The notes under the pieces were generated by a model. That model worked only from the letters and a program-made list of their open reading frames with translations, did not search any database and was not told the origin of the DNA. Shown here piece by piece: positions 44,278-54,930 of a stretch of 64,000 nucleotides of DNA. The DNA is from Simmondsia chinensis (taxonomy: Eukaryota > Streptophyta > Magnoliopsida > Caryophyllales > Simmondsiaceae): NCBI GenBank assembly GCA_018398585.1, contig JAGTTD010000013.1, positions 7,040,492 to 7,104,491 of the forward strand, written 5' to 3'. The position numbers and the translations under genes were made by a program. Each line of letters opens with the position of its first letter. The first letter of the stretch is position 1.

Positions 44278-45816
44278 ATGGCGCACCACCACCCGTACCC
44301 GCTTGACCCCGCCGCCTACCAGATCACGGTGGAGATCGGGCGCGGCGTCAGCGCGGTCGTCTACAAAGCCCTCTGCCTCCCCTTAAACTCCACCGTTGTC
44401 GCCATTAAAGCCATTGATCTTGACCAATCCAGAGCTGATCTTGACTCCATTCGCAGGGAGTCCAAGACTATGTCGCTTTTGTCTCACCCCAATATCCTCA
44501 CCGCGCATTGTTCTTTCTCTGTTGAGCACTCTCTCTGGGTTGTGATGCCCTTTATGTCTGCTGGGTCACTTCAGTCTATAATTGTGTCTTCTTTCCCTGC
44601 TGGGCTACCGGAGAACTCCATCGCTGTTGTTTTGAAGGAGACCCTTTGTGCTTTGGCTTATCTACATGATCAGGGGCATGTCCATAGAGATATTAAAGCG
44701 GGGAATATCTTGATAGACGCAAATGGGTCTGTGAAGTTGGGTGATTTTGGGGTTTCTGCGTCGATTTATGAGCCAAGGTTTGGGTCCAATTTGAAGCTTA
44801 CTGACATTGCTGGGACCCCATATTGGATGGCGCCGGAGGTGATTCATTCGCATGATGGGTATGGCGCTAAGGCGGATATTTGGTCGTTTGGGATCACCGC
44901 GCTGGAGGCCGCGCATGGGCGCCCGCCTCTCTCTAACCTGCCCCCGTCGAAATCGTTGCTGATGAAGATCACCAAGAGATTTCGATTCTCTGACTACGAG
45001 AAGTATGCTGGGAAATTGACAAATGGGAAGAAATTTTCTAAGTCTTTTCAGGATATGGTGGCGCAGTGCTTGCACCAAGACCCGGCGCGGCGGCCCACGG
45101 CGGAGAAGTTGTTGAAGCACGCGTTCTTCAAGAACTGTAGAGGGGCAGAGTTTCTTGTCAAGAATGTGTTGTTTGGATTGCCCAGTGTGGAGGCGAGGTT
45201 GATAACAGCGAAAATGTTGCGGATTCCATCAATGGGGAGTCGGAGTAGTGAGGAAGGAGAAGAAGTAGAGAGAGTAAGGGCCAAGCAGAGGAGGATTAGT
45301 GGGTGGAATTTCAATGTGGATGGGTTTGAATTGGACCCAATTATGAATTCTGAAGCTAAGGAAGAAGAACTACAAGAAACGAAAGAAACACAAGAAAAAG
45401 AAGAATCATCTGGAGCCAGGAAAGTGAAGTTTGGAGGGGAATTGGTGATCCCGGAGCGGCGCCTGGACAGCGAGTTTTGGGCCTCGGGTTCGCCAGCACC
45501 GAGCCCCGTTCCTACACCGGAAGGTCAGGGGATTATCAGTACCGTCGCTGGTGGCAGTGGTGGCGGGTTAAGTAGGGAGAGTATGGTGGAGGGGCTGGTG
45601 AAGCTGAGGGAGAGCATAGATGAGCAAAGGAGGAGTGTGGTTGGATTGATTGCGTATTTTGGTGGTGGAGAGGCTGCAAGCAGGGAGGAGGAGCTGGCGG
45701 CGGCGGTGGAGAGGCTGAAGATGGAATTAGTGAGTGAGAGGAGGAAGAATAGAGAGTTGTTGATGGAGTTGGAGTTTTTGAAGGTTCTCATGTCTGGTGG
45801 GTCTCAAGCTGACTGA
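44278..45816 (+). CDS. BLUS1: BLUS1-type Ser/Thr kinase (STE20/GCK-like), intronless
   Basis: 512 residues. The ATG at 44278 is preferred over the in-frame ATG at 44215, because homology begins near [17 protein letters not shown]. Kinase domain is about residues 14-285: Gly-rich loop 20-28, VAIK Lys44, HRDIKAGN with Asp138, DFG 156-158, GTPYWMAPE with Glu187. All catalytic residues are present. In the C-terminal tail, QRRISGWNF has Ser at 341; in Arabidopsis BLUS1 the phototropin-phosphorylated Ser348 lies, as I recall, in this motif. An acidic/Lys stretch follows, and a C-terminal coiled coil (about 470-505). BLUS1 relays phototropin blue-light signals to the plasma-membrane proton pump in guard cells, opening stomata. 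One uninterrupted frame, codon use unlike the surrounding AT-rich repeats. The family call is strong; orthology is inferred. Confidence 0.9.
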   Translation: MAHHHPYPLDPAAYQITVEIGRGVSAVVYKALCLPLNSTVVAIKAIDLDQSRADLDSIRRESKTMSLLSHPNILTAHCSFSVEHSLWVVMPFMSAGSLQSIIVSSFPAGLPENSIAVVLKETLCALAYLHDQGHVHRDIKAGNILIDANGSVKLGDFGVSASIYEPRFGSNLKLTDIAGTPYWMAPEVIHSHDGYGAKADIWSFGITALEAAHGRPPLSNLPPSKSLLMKITKRFRFSDYEKYAGKLTNGKKFSKSFQDMVAQCLHQDPARRPTAEKLLKHAFFKNCRGAEFLVKNVLFGLPSVEARLITAKMLRIPSMGSRSSEEGEEVERVRAKQRRISGWNFNVDGFELDPIMNSEAKEEELQETKETQEKEESSGARKVKFGGELVIPERRLDSEFWASGSPAPSPVPTPEGQGIISTVAGGSGGGLSRESMVEGLVKLRESIDEQRRSVVGLIAYFGGGEAASREEELAAAVERLKMELVSERRKNRELLMELEFLKVLMSGGSQAD

Positions 45817-47522
45817 TGATTTGATGATATTCTAGTACAACTTGGTTTTTTTGGAAGGTAAGGAGAATAATAGACGAGTTATGGATAAATGGCTCATGCT
45901 GGTGAATCAACATATACAATCGTTTGAAGGTTCTATCACTTCGTATTATAGTGTATGATGTTTTTGATCATATATACTAGTAAAACAATAGACATAATGC
46001 TTGTTGTACATATGATATCCAACTTTCATGATACTTTGACATGCAAGAAAAATGATAAAGGTAGTTGTTACGAAAGTAGTCTTGCTTGTCAATGAAGCTA
46101 CTGTACTGAAAGTTTAATTGATGGATAAAGGCTTAGTAATTGCTCATCACCAATCTAGTTGTATAGACTCAAGAAATTTTTTTAGCTTGGCTTAAGGCAT
46201 TGATTTTGTTCCCTTATTTGCAATATTATCATTGTTGCTTACTTTACTTAGCTTATTTGGCTTATTTGTTTGGTCCTTTCATGATGGACATGGTTGTTAG
46301 TTAATGCATTCTATTATTGATAAGTATGGCGATAATTGGCGATCAAGTGTTCATCTTTCATATAAGCGAGTGAGATTGGACACTGAGGTAGAGCAACTCG
46401 TGCGCTATGTAGAAAGATGTGTAATCAGTTCTATATTTGATGCCTAACACAACTGTTAATCCCAAGTTTTCACATTTTTCTCAACCAAACTATGCAATAA
46501 GTTCTATACTAATTGAGCGTCAAAATCCAATAGGTTCTACACTATGTCTTTGATCTAACCAAGAAAATGCTCCTAAATGATGAGGACAACACAATTTAAC
46601 CAAAATTTAGCTTACAATAGCATCAGTTTAGAGCTCACCATTTCTCTTTTTGAGCCCCTATTATCTTCCTCCTTTTCCTATCTCTGTAATTTTGGATTGT
46701 TACTATATTCCAAAACATAATAAAAATCACTAGATGTCGAAGTTTCATGTAGCATGGTTTGGAGAACATCACATCCTTGGAAAGTAGGGAAGAATAACTT
46801 TATAGATAATCTGCTCAATCTAAAAAAATTGGTTAAATAAATTCTTTGAGGGTGAGACTTCCAACTTTCTAAAATTTTTCTATAAGTCGGCAACGAGTAA
46901 ATAAACACACACAGTCTAGCGAGGATGAATTTCCTAAAGCCCAGTTACTAGTTTTTCACTATTTTGATAAAAGTTTTGAAGGAGAAGCGTTTCTTGCTAC
47001 TGAGGAGATGCTTGAGTCCCAGGGTACTTGCCAAAGCAAGATAGAGAAGCAAATTACCTCGGTAAACTTGCTATGATTATACTTTGTTTTATATTGTTTT
47101 ATTCGGTTATTGCTTGCTTTATACACTATCCCGATCAGAGGGACGCAAGACGCCACCTCATCCTTTTCACCCTGTTCGCCTCAAGAGATATGAAAAATCG
47201 AGTGAAGACATAATGATTAATGACTCTCCCTATCAAAATTCAATCTTAGATTGGGTGAAGCAGTTCCAAATACTACAAATGATGTTATCTCTGTCAGAAT
47301 AGGAAATAAAATTCGATAATAACAATTTGGATGAACGACCTAGTCAAATCAACAATATAAACAACAAATGTAGGAAGGAAATTATAAATATTTTGAATTA
47401 ATACCATTACACTTAATTTAAGAAAGAAAAAAAATTGTTTATATAACATCTTTCGATATACATTCAACTCAATAACTAAACACTTGTTGACCTTGAAGAC
47501 CATCATATATAGACATTATTAA
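45817..47522. other. BLUS1 3' flank and intergenic sequence
   Basis: No second gene seen. The first few hundred bases should contain the 3' UTR and polyadenylation site of the kinase gene; AATAAT at 45866 is a possible but weak signal. Short frames at 46678, 46959 and 47028 show no motifs. Confidence 0.5.
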
Positions 47523-47534
47523 TGAAAATCGGCC

Positions 47535-48415
47535 CGCCCATAAACTAGATTCTTTTGAGTGCAAGAACCTGGTCGATGCAGCTAAAGCAACAACACTAGG
47601 TGAGCAATCTGGAATCAGCTCTGTCCTACTCTTCTTGACCAGGACCAATCGGGTCACTCCATTAAAATGGACTTGCACCATTTGATGAATCAGTGAATGT
47701 GAGCATGTTTCGATGAGAAATCTGGCAGCATCAATGCATCTCATGACTGACATCCTCGAGTCCATCCTGGCAAACTTCCCCCATAATCTCGTGAGGTCAG
47801 AAAAGCATTCCTTAGTCCAGCATTGGACAGGCAGTCCAAAAACCTCGATCCATACTCTTCTGCTAAGTGAGCCAAGGATCTTGCCAGAGTATTTAGAAAC
47901 CTTGTTGAATTTCCTAAGAAGAATCTCGAGATGAGGGCCGAGGTAGGACTCCACAGTCTCAGCGGAATCACAAACGAGGACAAAAGTGTTGATGCTTAAC
48001 CCTTTAGGGGTTAAACCGTGGGGGTCGTTCTTTGTGATAAAGGTGAGAATACTATCTGGACTCACCTCACCTGATGTGTGCACAATAATAGACGGCTGAA
48101 GCCAATCCTCCACATTCTCGTTGGTGTTTGAAACCACAATCGTTGGAATGTCAGAACCCACATAGTCTCTGGTCTGAGTAGGAGGGGTTACATCCTGATC
48201 ATGTAAACGGTCGGTGTCTCTGTTCTGCTGAAAGACCCTTGAACGATGCTGGCTCCGAGCTAATGACTCAGTTGATCTTTTTGGTGGGTTAGCCCATTCA
48301 ACCCTAAGCTTGGCTCCCACCACCCATCTACCATTCATAGATGAAATTGCTCTAGCAGCTTCCTTCGGATTATGAAACCGGACAAAACCATATGAGATGG
48401 GGATCATGGAAGTCG
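47535..48415 (-). pseudogene. Inverted LINE ORF1: RRM end and DUF4283-like domain
   Basis: Minus strand: SYGFVRFHNPKEAARAISS (RNP1-like half of the RRM; the first half is missing at the junction). Then NVEDWLQPSIIVHTSGE, TFVLVCDSAETVESYLGP, RRVWIEVFGLPVQCW, GKFARMDSRMSVMRC and FLIETCSHSLIHQMVQVHF follow. It aligns block by block with 35520-36400 of the other copy, but here the frame is open throughout. That implies either a younger copy or past constraint. It ends in a few host-derived codons at 47469. Confidence 0.82.
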
Positions 48416-48424
48416 CACTATTAG

Positions 48425-49175
48425 GCCAGTGTATGACGGAGTTAGCATAGCTGAGCTGTCACGGGGTCAGCTTTCTATCCACATTGAAGGTCAGTATGTT
48501 GGTAAGTGGTCTGTGGAATGCAGCAGGCCACATGCTTCGCTTCTCCATCCGTCATCACAACGTGGTGATCATATTCCAGTTCAGGTTGTGCGTGAAAACC
48601 AACATATGCCTCCTCTACTCCAATGGGTGGAGAGTGACATAGCCAGTTCAGATCAGCCTCACGCTCAGCTATCGCATCTTGAGAATGTAACTCGTGACCC
48701 CGCCAGTGAAGATGATTCTGTGTCCTCAGGACTTGAGTTTCCTCCAGGTTTTGAGCCCTTGACCTTGAACACGTCAGAGTCTTGTATGGAGAGAACCAGT
48801 GGAGGTGGGATGAGAAAAGGAAAAGGGCAACTGACAAAAAGGGAGAGAAAAGCGCTGAAGCACAAGAAAAAAAAGAGTGAAAAGCGGGAGCTTCAGAAAT
48901 TTCTTGAGGACATGTCGCCTAGGAAAAGTACGCCGAAAAATAACAAGGCATCAGGCAAACGAAAAAAGGGGAAGGAGGTGAAATGGAGAAAATCGTCAAA
49001 GGCAACCGGGAAGAAGAAGAAACGGAATAGGGAGAATCGATACGACAAGATCTCGGAAGCGGAGTCTGATGAGTTGATCCTTCAAGCGGAGCGGGCAATT
49101 GACATGGGAAGAAAAGTTGGTTTTAATTTCGATGGTTTCGACCCACCTATGGTGGCAGATCTGCTAGCTAAATGA
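48425..49175 (+). pseudogene. LINE ORF1 C-terminal part
   Basis: Open to a stop at 49173-49175. DGVSIAELSRGQLSIHIEG matches the block at about 36515-36560 of the other copy. DSVSSGLEFPPGFEPL matches 36798-36840. A strongly Lys-rich segment follows (KGQLTKRERKALKHKKKK and more), then LQFLEDM-like residues and a conserved end (ERAIDMGRKVGFNFDGFD against LEMGKRLGLNIDGLD). A basic tail suits RNA binding. It lacks the RRM, which lies in the inverted half. Confidence 0.82.
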
Positions 49176-49444
49176 GGTGGGTGATTTTGTGGTTGAGGTT
49201 CAGTCCTGCTTCAGTTTCCCGCGCTGATTGTTTGGTTCTTTTTCTTTTGGGTTCCCGGTCTGAGCTTGTTTTGTGCACGTCTTAGGTAGCGTGTGCTCGG
49301 TGTCTGTTTTGTCGGTTTGGGTGTTTTGGTTTTGTTGCTTTTTGTTTCCCTTTTTGTTCCCCCCTCTGTTTACGGAGTGGCCTAGGCCTCGTCTTTTCTA
49401 ACTGCCTGTCTGATCTCCGGCTTTGCCGATATTTACCCAAAAAA
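49176..49444 (+). other. LINE 3' UTR
   Basis: T/G-rich, ending in a short A run, comparable with 37230-37448 of the other copy. No ORF2 lies between the ORF1 stop and this region. Confidence 0.6.
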
Positions 49445-49840
49445 TATGTAACACATCATTAAGACTAAGTTTCCCCTTCAAAATCACCTTCAATACAATC
49501 TTTCCTTTACCATTTATCTTGGAAGTTCAAGGATTGCCCGTGAAGAGTTCATCCCTATAATTCGTAACTTACTTTGTCTTGATTCTCGATACCACTCTAT
49601 ATGGTTGCCATCTCGGTTCTCTTAAGTTCCCTTTCAGTTCTGTCAACCAGTTCAGTGTGTTAAAGAATTTTTTATCTCAAAAGTTTAAGTTGACGAGTGA
49701 AAGTCCGCGTACTTTTTTGAATTTCAATGAGCATTTGTTGTTTTCCTAAACTAACTTGCGCGATATGCAACCATGCCACACAAATACACACAAAGCATTT
49801 CTTTTTTTTCTTTTTTTATTTTTATTTTTATATATACATT
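49445..49840. other. Spacer, no gene seen
   Basis: AT-rich with a T run at 49800-49830. Nothing recognised. Confidence 0.5.
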
Positions 49841-49926
49841 GGTTTAAGAAATGCTCAATTTTAAGTGCTCTTGCTATGGTTAAACGATCTTCTTCAGATA
49901 ATTCATCCAATCCCAGGATAGCTAGC
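49841..49926 (-). pseudogene. atpB: Plastid atpB fragment (nuclear plastid DNA)
   Basis: Minus strand translates [20 protein letters not shown] followed by LKIEHFLNQ. This is the C-terminal region of the chloroplast ATP synthase beta subunit, with a few changes (for example Ala-Leu in place of Ala-Arg). About 85 bp, with no start or flanking coding sequence. In the cell the plastid copy makes the catalytic subunit; this one is a transferred scrap. Confidence 0.8.
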
Positions 49927-49942
49927 AATTAGCATTCTTCCC

Positions 49943-49984
49943 GGGTCGATGCCGGAGTGGTTAAAGGGGCAAAAAACTTGTGAT
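49943..49984 (+). pseudogene. Partial plastid trnY-like sequence
   Basis: GGGTCGATGCCGGAGTGG, then TTAAAGGGG, follows the 5' half of plastid tRNA-Tyr (acceptor strand and D arm) with a few differences. The anticodon arm is degraded, and the T arm is absent. It also resembles the start of class II nuclear tRNA-Ser, so identity is tentative. It lies 17 bp from the atpB scrap. Confidence 0.45.
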
Positions 49985-50011
49985 ACAAAATCTTGCATCT
50001 CATAGAGAGGC

Positions 50012-50751
50012 TTCTTATGAGAGGGTGAGAGTGTGAGAGGATTAAATCTTGACCGTTCTTCTCAATGGACAGTTAAAATTAAAAGATCTTAATGTGACCT
50101 CTCTTAAAAAAAAAAAAAAACACCAACAATACCCTTCCCCCTCTCTCTCCTCCTTCTCCCTCCAACCCTCCTGCACCTTCCTCCTCTCTCTCTCTCCTCC
50201 CCCTGCAACCGCCACCCGTTGTCGACCCCCCACCACCGGTCATCGATCGCCACCACCGATTGCAGCCTCCAGCTGCCCCTAGCCCCCAAATACAGCATCC
50301 TTACCCCTCTCTCTCCTCCCACCCAACACCCCCTATCTCCCTCTACCCGTCTCCCTGTTGCAGCCACCCGCCGGCAGTAGGGAGAGGGGTCGGAGGTGGG
50401 GCAGGGGGAAGGGTGGTGTATTTAGGGGTTGGGAGCAGTCGAGGGGTCGGTGGTCGGAGGCGGCAGTCGATAGCAAGGGTAGGAGAGAGAGAGAGGAGGG
50501 AGGTTGGGGGAGGGTTGGAAAGGAGGAGAGGGGGGTGAGGGGGAGAAAGGGGTTGTATTTGGGGGATAGGGGCGGTCGGTGGGGGTCAGCGGTAGGTGGC
50601 GGCTGCACAGAGAGAGAGAGAGAGTGAGAGAGAGAGGGAGGAGGGAGGTGGAGGAGGGTTGGAGGGAGAAGGAGGAGAAAGAGGGGGAAGGGTATTATAT
50701 TTTATTTTTTTAAGGGGGGTTTCCTCTCACACTCTCACCCTCTTATAAGAA
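50012..50751. mobile_element. Fold-back MITE with CT/GA-rich arms
   Basis: Terminal inverted repeats of 29 bp (50012-50040 and 50723-50751, one mismatch; core GAGGGTGAGAGTGTGAGAGG). The left half is nearly pure pyrimidine (50135-50370) and the right half nearly pure purine (50370-50690), with matching blocks, so the whole element can fold on itself. Overlapping frames on both strands are artefacts of this composition. No clear target duplication. Confidence 0.75.
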
Positions 50752-51690
50752 TCGTGCCATATATATATACTCACACACAGTGCGAAGAAAAGAAAAACAA
50801 CAAGAAACACCTAAACAAGTTGTAAACACCGGCTCGATGTGCCCAAAGCCAAAATTCACAAAAGCCCACACCCAACATCTTATACCCCGCCTCACCTATA
50901 CATCCCACAATATTGAACACAGGTCTGGCACATACACACAAGAAATACTACCTAGGGGCAAAATCAAATAGATATATACAAAACTGCCTAAAGTTGCCTC
51001 TATTTCTTCTTTCGAGAGAAAATTGACTACAAAGGAAAAAATATTGGTTTGCTCTTGTTAAAGCCACAACTACGAAAAATATTGTATTCCATCGACAGAA
51101 ATTGACATCTTTTCAACAAAAATGAAAACATATTCCTTCAAAGAGGGATGAACATTTTCCATAGTTATCTAATATTATATTTGCTTCACTTTAACATCAA
51201 CTTGGCCAAACAGGAGGCTTGTAGAAAATTATAGAATGAATATTTTTTTTTAAGTTAGAAAGATAAAAATTTTTAAGAAAGAACTTTATTCAATTGAAAA
51301 TATTTTGTAAAAGAAATTATTTTGTTAGGAAAATGTTATTGTTGGAGCCTTCTCACATATTAGAAAATGGTAATTATCAAAAAGGAAAAATTATTACTTA
51401 AGTATTCTAAAATTTGAGTATTTATTATAATATTTTAATATATATAATAGAATATCCTGAGGTTTAAATTTTTTATCATCTAGTGATCTTATGTTAGAAT
51501 TTAATTAATTTTTATAAAAATAAGACCAATTCTATGCAAAAATGTTGATATAATAATATATGTAAGCCATATCAATTTTTATCAAAGATTCAGATAATTG
51601 TAATAAAATATTCATTGAATATTAATGCAAATTACCTAATATTGCCACAATCATGTGTCTTTTTCGTATTTTTGGGTAAAAAAAATATCA
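50752..51690. other. AT-rich spacer, no gene seen
   Basis: Nothing recognisable on either strand. Confidence 0.5.
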
Positions 51691-51905
51691 AATTCTAATG
51701 AAGATATCAATATATTGTTCAAATCGTGTTCACTTTTAGTATTTTTTAATGAAAATCTATCGAATTTCTAAGGATATCTGATTGATAAAATTTTAAAACT
51801 TTAGGTACTGATAAAATATTTAAAACTTAAGGTGCCTATTGTATATATTGAAAAGTAGGATATTTAAATAATAAATAGTCAAATCTTAAGATCCTAAGCG
51901 ACATT
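51691..51905. repeat. Dispersed repeat related to 18800-19040
   Basis: Shares GATTGATAAAATTTTAAAA, TAAATAGTCAAATCTTAAG and neighbouring blocks, in the same order as the array near 19 kb. More degenerate here. It ends at the poly-G tract. Confidence 0.55.
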
Positions 51906-51909
51906 AAGA

Positions 51910-51911
<2 letters not shown>

Positions 51912-51947
<36 letters not shown>

Positions 51948-51975
51948 GGGGGGGGGGGGGGGGGGGGGGGGGGGG
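51912..51975 (+). repeat. Poly-G tract (35 G, T, 28 G)
   Basis: A 64-base run of G interrupted by a single T at 51947. It could form G-quadruplexes and is a known weak point for sequencing, so the length may be unreliable. Confidence 0.9.
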
Positions 51976-52520
51976 AAGAGGTATTCAGATATGGAAATAA
52001 AAAATATTAGGCCCAAACTGAAACCCACACTGAACATGGACCCGTGCCTAGGTCAAACCCACAGGACGAAACTACTCCAATCTCTTTTATGGGTGATCCA
52101 ACAGGCAGTGACGAATCTAGAAATAAAATAAAACAAAACGGGATCCATATTCATAATATAAATAAAAAGTAAAAAAAAGAAAAAATAACAATAATTATAT
52201 TTATGTGTATAATATACGATTAATTAATTTTAAAATTTAGGAGCATGAAATATATTCATATCAAAATAAATGTGGAGTTAGGTTGTGTGAGTCTTGCCAA
52301 TAGAGTACCAAACTTCTCATCAATATCCAGCGGGTTCAACTTTAATATTTGTCTAGCTCCTAACGATGGAGTGGTAAAGTTGCGAGGACCATGCATCTCG
52401 GTGCTCTACACTAGTGTTTGCCACTGCCAACAGGTAAGCAAATGATTTAAGGACTATGCGCATAAAACGTTGGAGCATCATGTTACTATTGTATTCTTTT
52501 TCCCTTTCCTTGGGCGATGA
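51976..52520. other. Spacer, no gene seen
   Basis: Short frames only. Nothing recognised. Confidence 0.45.
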
Positions 52521-52581
52521 GCTGCTTATGCGGGAACTCTTGAGGCACATGGGTGTGTTGTTGTTATTATTGTTGTTGTTG
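52521..52581 (+). mobile_element. RTE/SINE tail remnant with (TTG/TTA)n
   Basis: GCTTATGCGGGAACTCTTGA and GGCACATGGG, then TTGTTGTTATTATTGTTGTTG, resemble the last 60 bp of the RTE LINE and SINE tails at 18691 and 38449. Confidence 0.5.
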
Positions 52582-53927
52582 GGGCGACGAGGATTGTTGA
52601 CGTCAGCAATTCACATAATTGGTTTTTCAGTTTTACAAAATTTCCACATCAGTTTTCAAGTTTTAATTTACCCAAAATCCTATTATAAATAGGACTTATC
52701 CGTACGAGGTTTAGCATGCTTTTTCTAAAAATTTTATGTTTTAGAAAAAAATAAAAGGAAGAATTATTTTCCAATAGTTGTCATTGTAGATGATAAGTCA
52801 TTTGTGACTTGCTCCAATTCTGTTGAGGCCAAGTTTTATAAAGAAGGCATTGGCCTAGTTCGAGTTGATTGAGCAAGCTTGTAGTCATTTTTAGATCCCA
52901 TGACAACGATTGGCTATAGCTCCTTGGGAACTTCCTTGTTAACTAATGTGACGTAGTCACATTATCGAATTAATATCCGGCATTGCAGAATGCTTAGAAG
53001 GAGGAAAACAACGTGAACCATTATAAGATATGTTTGAATTTTTGTGTGTGGTCTAGTTTTGTATTGTTATGGGCCAAGTCCATAGAGTGGAGGATCAAGC
53101 CATTATTTGGGCCCAGGTTGAGGTCCAGGCCCATTTTGGTGATCTCAACTAAAGAAATTAAAGTTTTTCTATGTACGCTTATATAAGCCCTATTTAGGAT
53201 TTGAAAGAGAAGAGTGAATTAGAAGAAAACTATTTGTAAAAGTTCCAATCAATAAAATATCCATGCAACTCTGTGGATTTAAGCAATTTTGGTTGAACCA
53301 TATCAATCTTATGTTTTCGATTTTATTTTCTCGTTGAATCTTTCGTTGTACTTTAGTTGTTGCCTTTCCTAATAAGACATGCATGAACAAAGATGGAAAA
53401 AGTTACATGGGATACAACTTGTGGACCATTTCAAATGCACCTTCGGTAGAGTGGAGTGTTGAGAAGAGGGATCGCGAGTGCGTAGATCATGTCGTTCCAT
53501 TACTTCAAGGTCTTAATTGTCAAGCGTCGAGCTTGATATAATAGATCTTGAATTGGTAACTCAAGTTGGTTTACTCCACTTTAATCTTGTTAGGTCTGGT
53601 CGTGATTGAATTATCTTGAGACAAGGTTGTCAAACTAACAATATGATTGAGTCCAGTTCCAAGTAGGTTACCAAGCTTGCAAACCTACCTCTATCACAGT
53701 TCTAACTCTTGAGTGTCAGAGTGTTTTACTTTGCTCCAGAGCACAACTACATTTTTACTCGAAGTCTCTTTAATTGGAGCATTTATAGAATCTACAAACG
53801 TGCAAATCGAAGACAAATACACCGAGAAATACCAAAAAATATTACAAATAATTAATTACGTTCAATCACATGAGTTTCCAACCTAATTTATCCCGCGCGT
53901 GCGGTAAATTAATTTTCGAGTTCACCC
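52582..53927. other. Unassigned sequence, possibly LTR-like in part
   Basis: No gene seen. 53179-53190 (TTATATAAGCCC) and AATAAAAT near 53250 are spaced like the TATA box and polyadenylation signal of a plant LTR. No second copy or ends were found in the window. Confidence 0.3.
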
Positions 53928-54149
53928 CTAATTAATTTGAGAGCATGAACATAACGCCTTAGCACCGACCCTTACCGTGAGATCTTCATCAACTAATGGA
54001 AGTCCTTTTGTTCTTTTCATTGAAACACCCTTCCGATAACTAGATTTTGCTAGAATTTGATTGGTGTAATTAGGGCGTAAACCGCTTTCTTCATAACCAC
54101 GAAGTAAAAATCTTTTGAAAACATCGTTTCGATAACCGGTTAACATCAA
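53928..54149 (-). CDS. Unrecognised short ORF
   Basis: 73 residues with a balanced composition unlike the low-complexity frames around it (RPNYTNQILAKSSYRKGVS, then KGLPLVDEDLTVRVGAKA). The frame stays open about 30 bp beyond the first Met in the upstream direction. I do not recognise the family. It could be an exon remnant of a host gene or an organellar or viral fragment. No neighbouring coding sequence supports it. Confidence 0.25.
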   Translation of the reverse strand: MMLTGYRNDVFKRFLLRGYEESGLRPNYTNQILAKSSYRKGVSMKRTKGLPLVDEDLTVRVGAKALCSCSQIN

Positions 54150-54591
54150 AATATGCCGGCCTAAAACTCCAACAAAGAGAACAACTTTGTTTGAAAAATG
54201 GAAAAAGGTACCTTAAAGGAGTGTCGTGTGAAAAGATGAGTATGACCAAACCATGAGACTTACAATATTCCTTCTTAAAGTTGTTTTTTGATAATTAGCG
54301 ACAAAGTCGGATACAACATGCACCTTATACTAACGAGATCTGATTCAATCCGTAGCAAAATGGAGAACAAAACAAAGATAAGAAAAAAACGCACAACCGA
54401 CTAGGTAAATAGGATTACGGTATAAAATATAGGCAAACAACCAATATGGACTATAAAATTACAACTACCACTAGACAATATGGACTAGTAAGAAAGGGAA
54501 AGATCTAGTGTATCAAAACTGGGCTTGCAATTTACAGGAAAACAGATTTACTAAAGCCCTAATTCGTCATGGCAATGCACTCAATCACGGA
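54150..54591. other. Spacer, no gene seen
   Basis: Nothing recognised. Confidence 0.45.
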
Positions 54592-54930
54592 CTATCGGTA
54601 TACTATCTTAGATCTAGTTTTATTATGATGATGTGTCATCCTTGTATTGTTTACTAGTCTTGGTTCATTGTACCTAAAGGTACACTTGTGTTTTTTTTTT
54701 TTTGGGGGGGAAAAAGAGAGAAAAGGGGATGAAGATTAGATATACTCTGATACCATAAGAGAGAGTATTAGTAAAGCATACCCAAAAGAGTTGTTGAGCT
54801 ATTCATTATATGGAAGAGTAAACGTGAGAAAAGTACAAACATACCCTCAGGTACAATGAACCTAGATTAGTAAGCAATACAGAGATGACACATCATCATA
54901 ATAAAACTAGATCTAGGATAGTATACTGAT
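54592..54930. repeat. Inverted repeat, about 90-bp arms
   Basis: 54592-54682 pairs with 54845-54930 (shared block CTAGATCTAGTTTTATTATG with one or two changes, then ATGATGTGTCATC). Between the arms the minus strand reads TGGTATCAGAG (54741-54751), like an LTR-retrotransposon primer site. The arms may therefore be LTR pieces in opposite orientation. Confidence 0.6.

Larger units (their letters stand above)
47523..49444. mobile_element. ORF1-only LINE, 5' part inverted (twin-priming form)
   Basis: The same family as 35168-37448. The 3' half (48420-49444) is in plus orientation, and the 5' half (47523-48420) is inverted and truncated. The two meet head-to-head near 48420. The 3' end is a short A run (49438-49444). 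Flanks around 47506-47522 and 49445-49462 (ACATTATTAA / ACATCATTAA) look like a decayed duplication. Again no endonuclease or reverse transcriptase. Confidence 0.75.

Noticed and set aside
44662..45120. Minus-strand ORF across the kinase gene
   Set aside because: Shadow frame of a clear kinase coding sequence.
48429..49175. Host Lys-rich nuclear protein gene
   Set aside because: It matches the C-terminal part of the LINE ORF1 at 36500-37226 and starts at the inversion junction.
49943..49984. A functional tRNA gene
   Set aside because: Only the 5' half is recognisable; the anticodon arm and T arm are degraded or missing.
50049..50627. Overlapping proline-, glycine- and arginine-rich ORFs
   Set aside because: They are caused by CT/GA repeats of the fold-back element on both strands.
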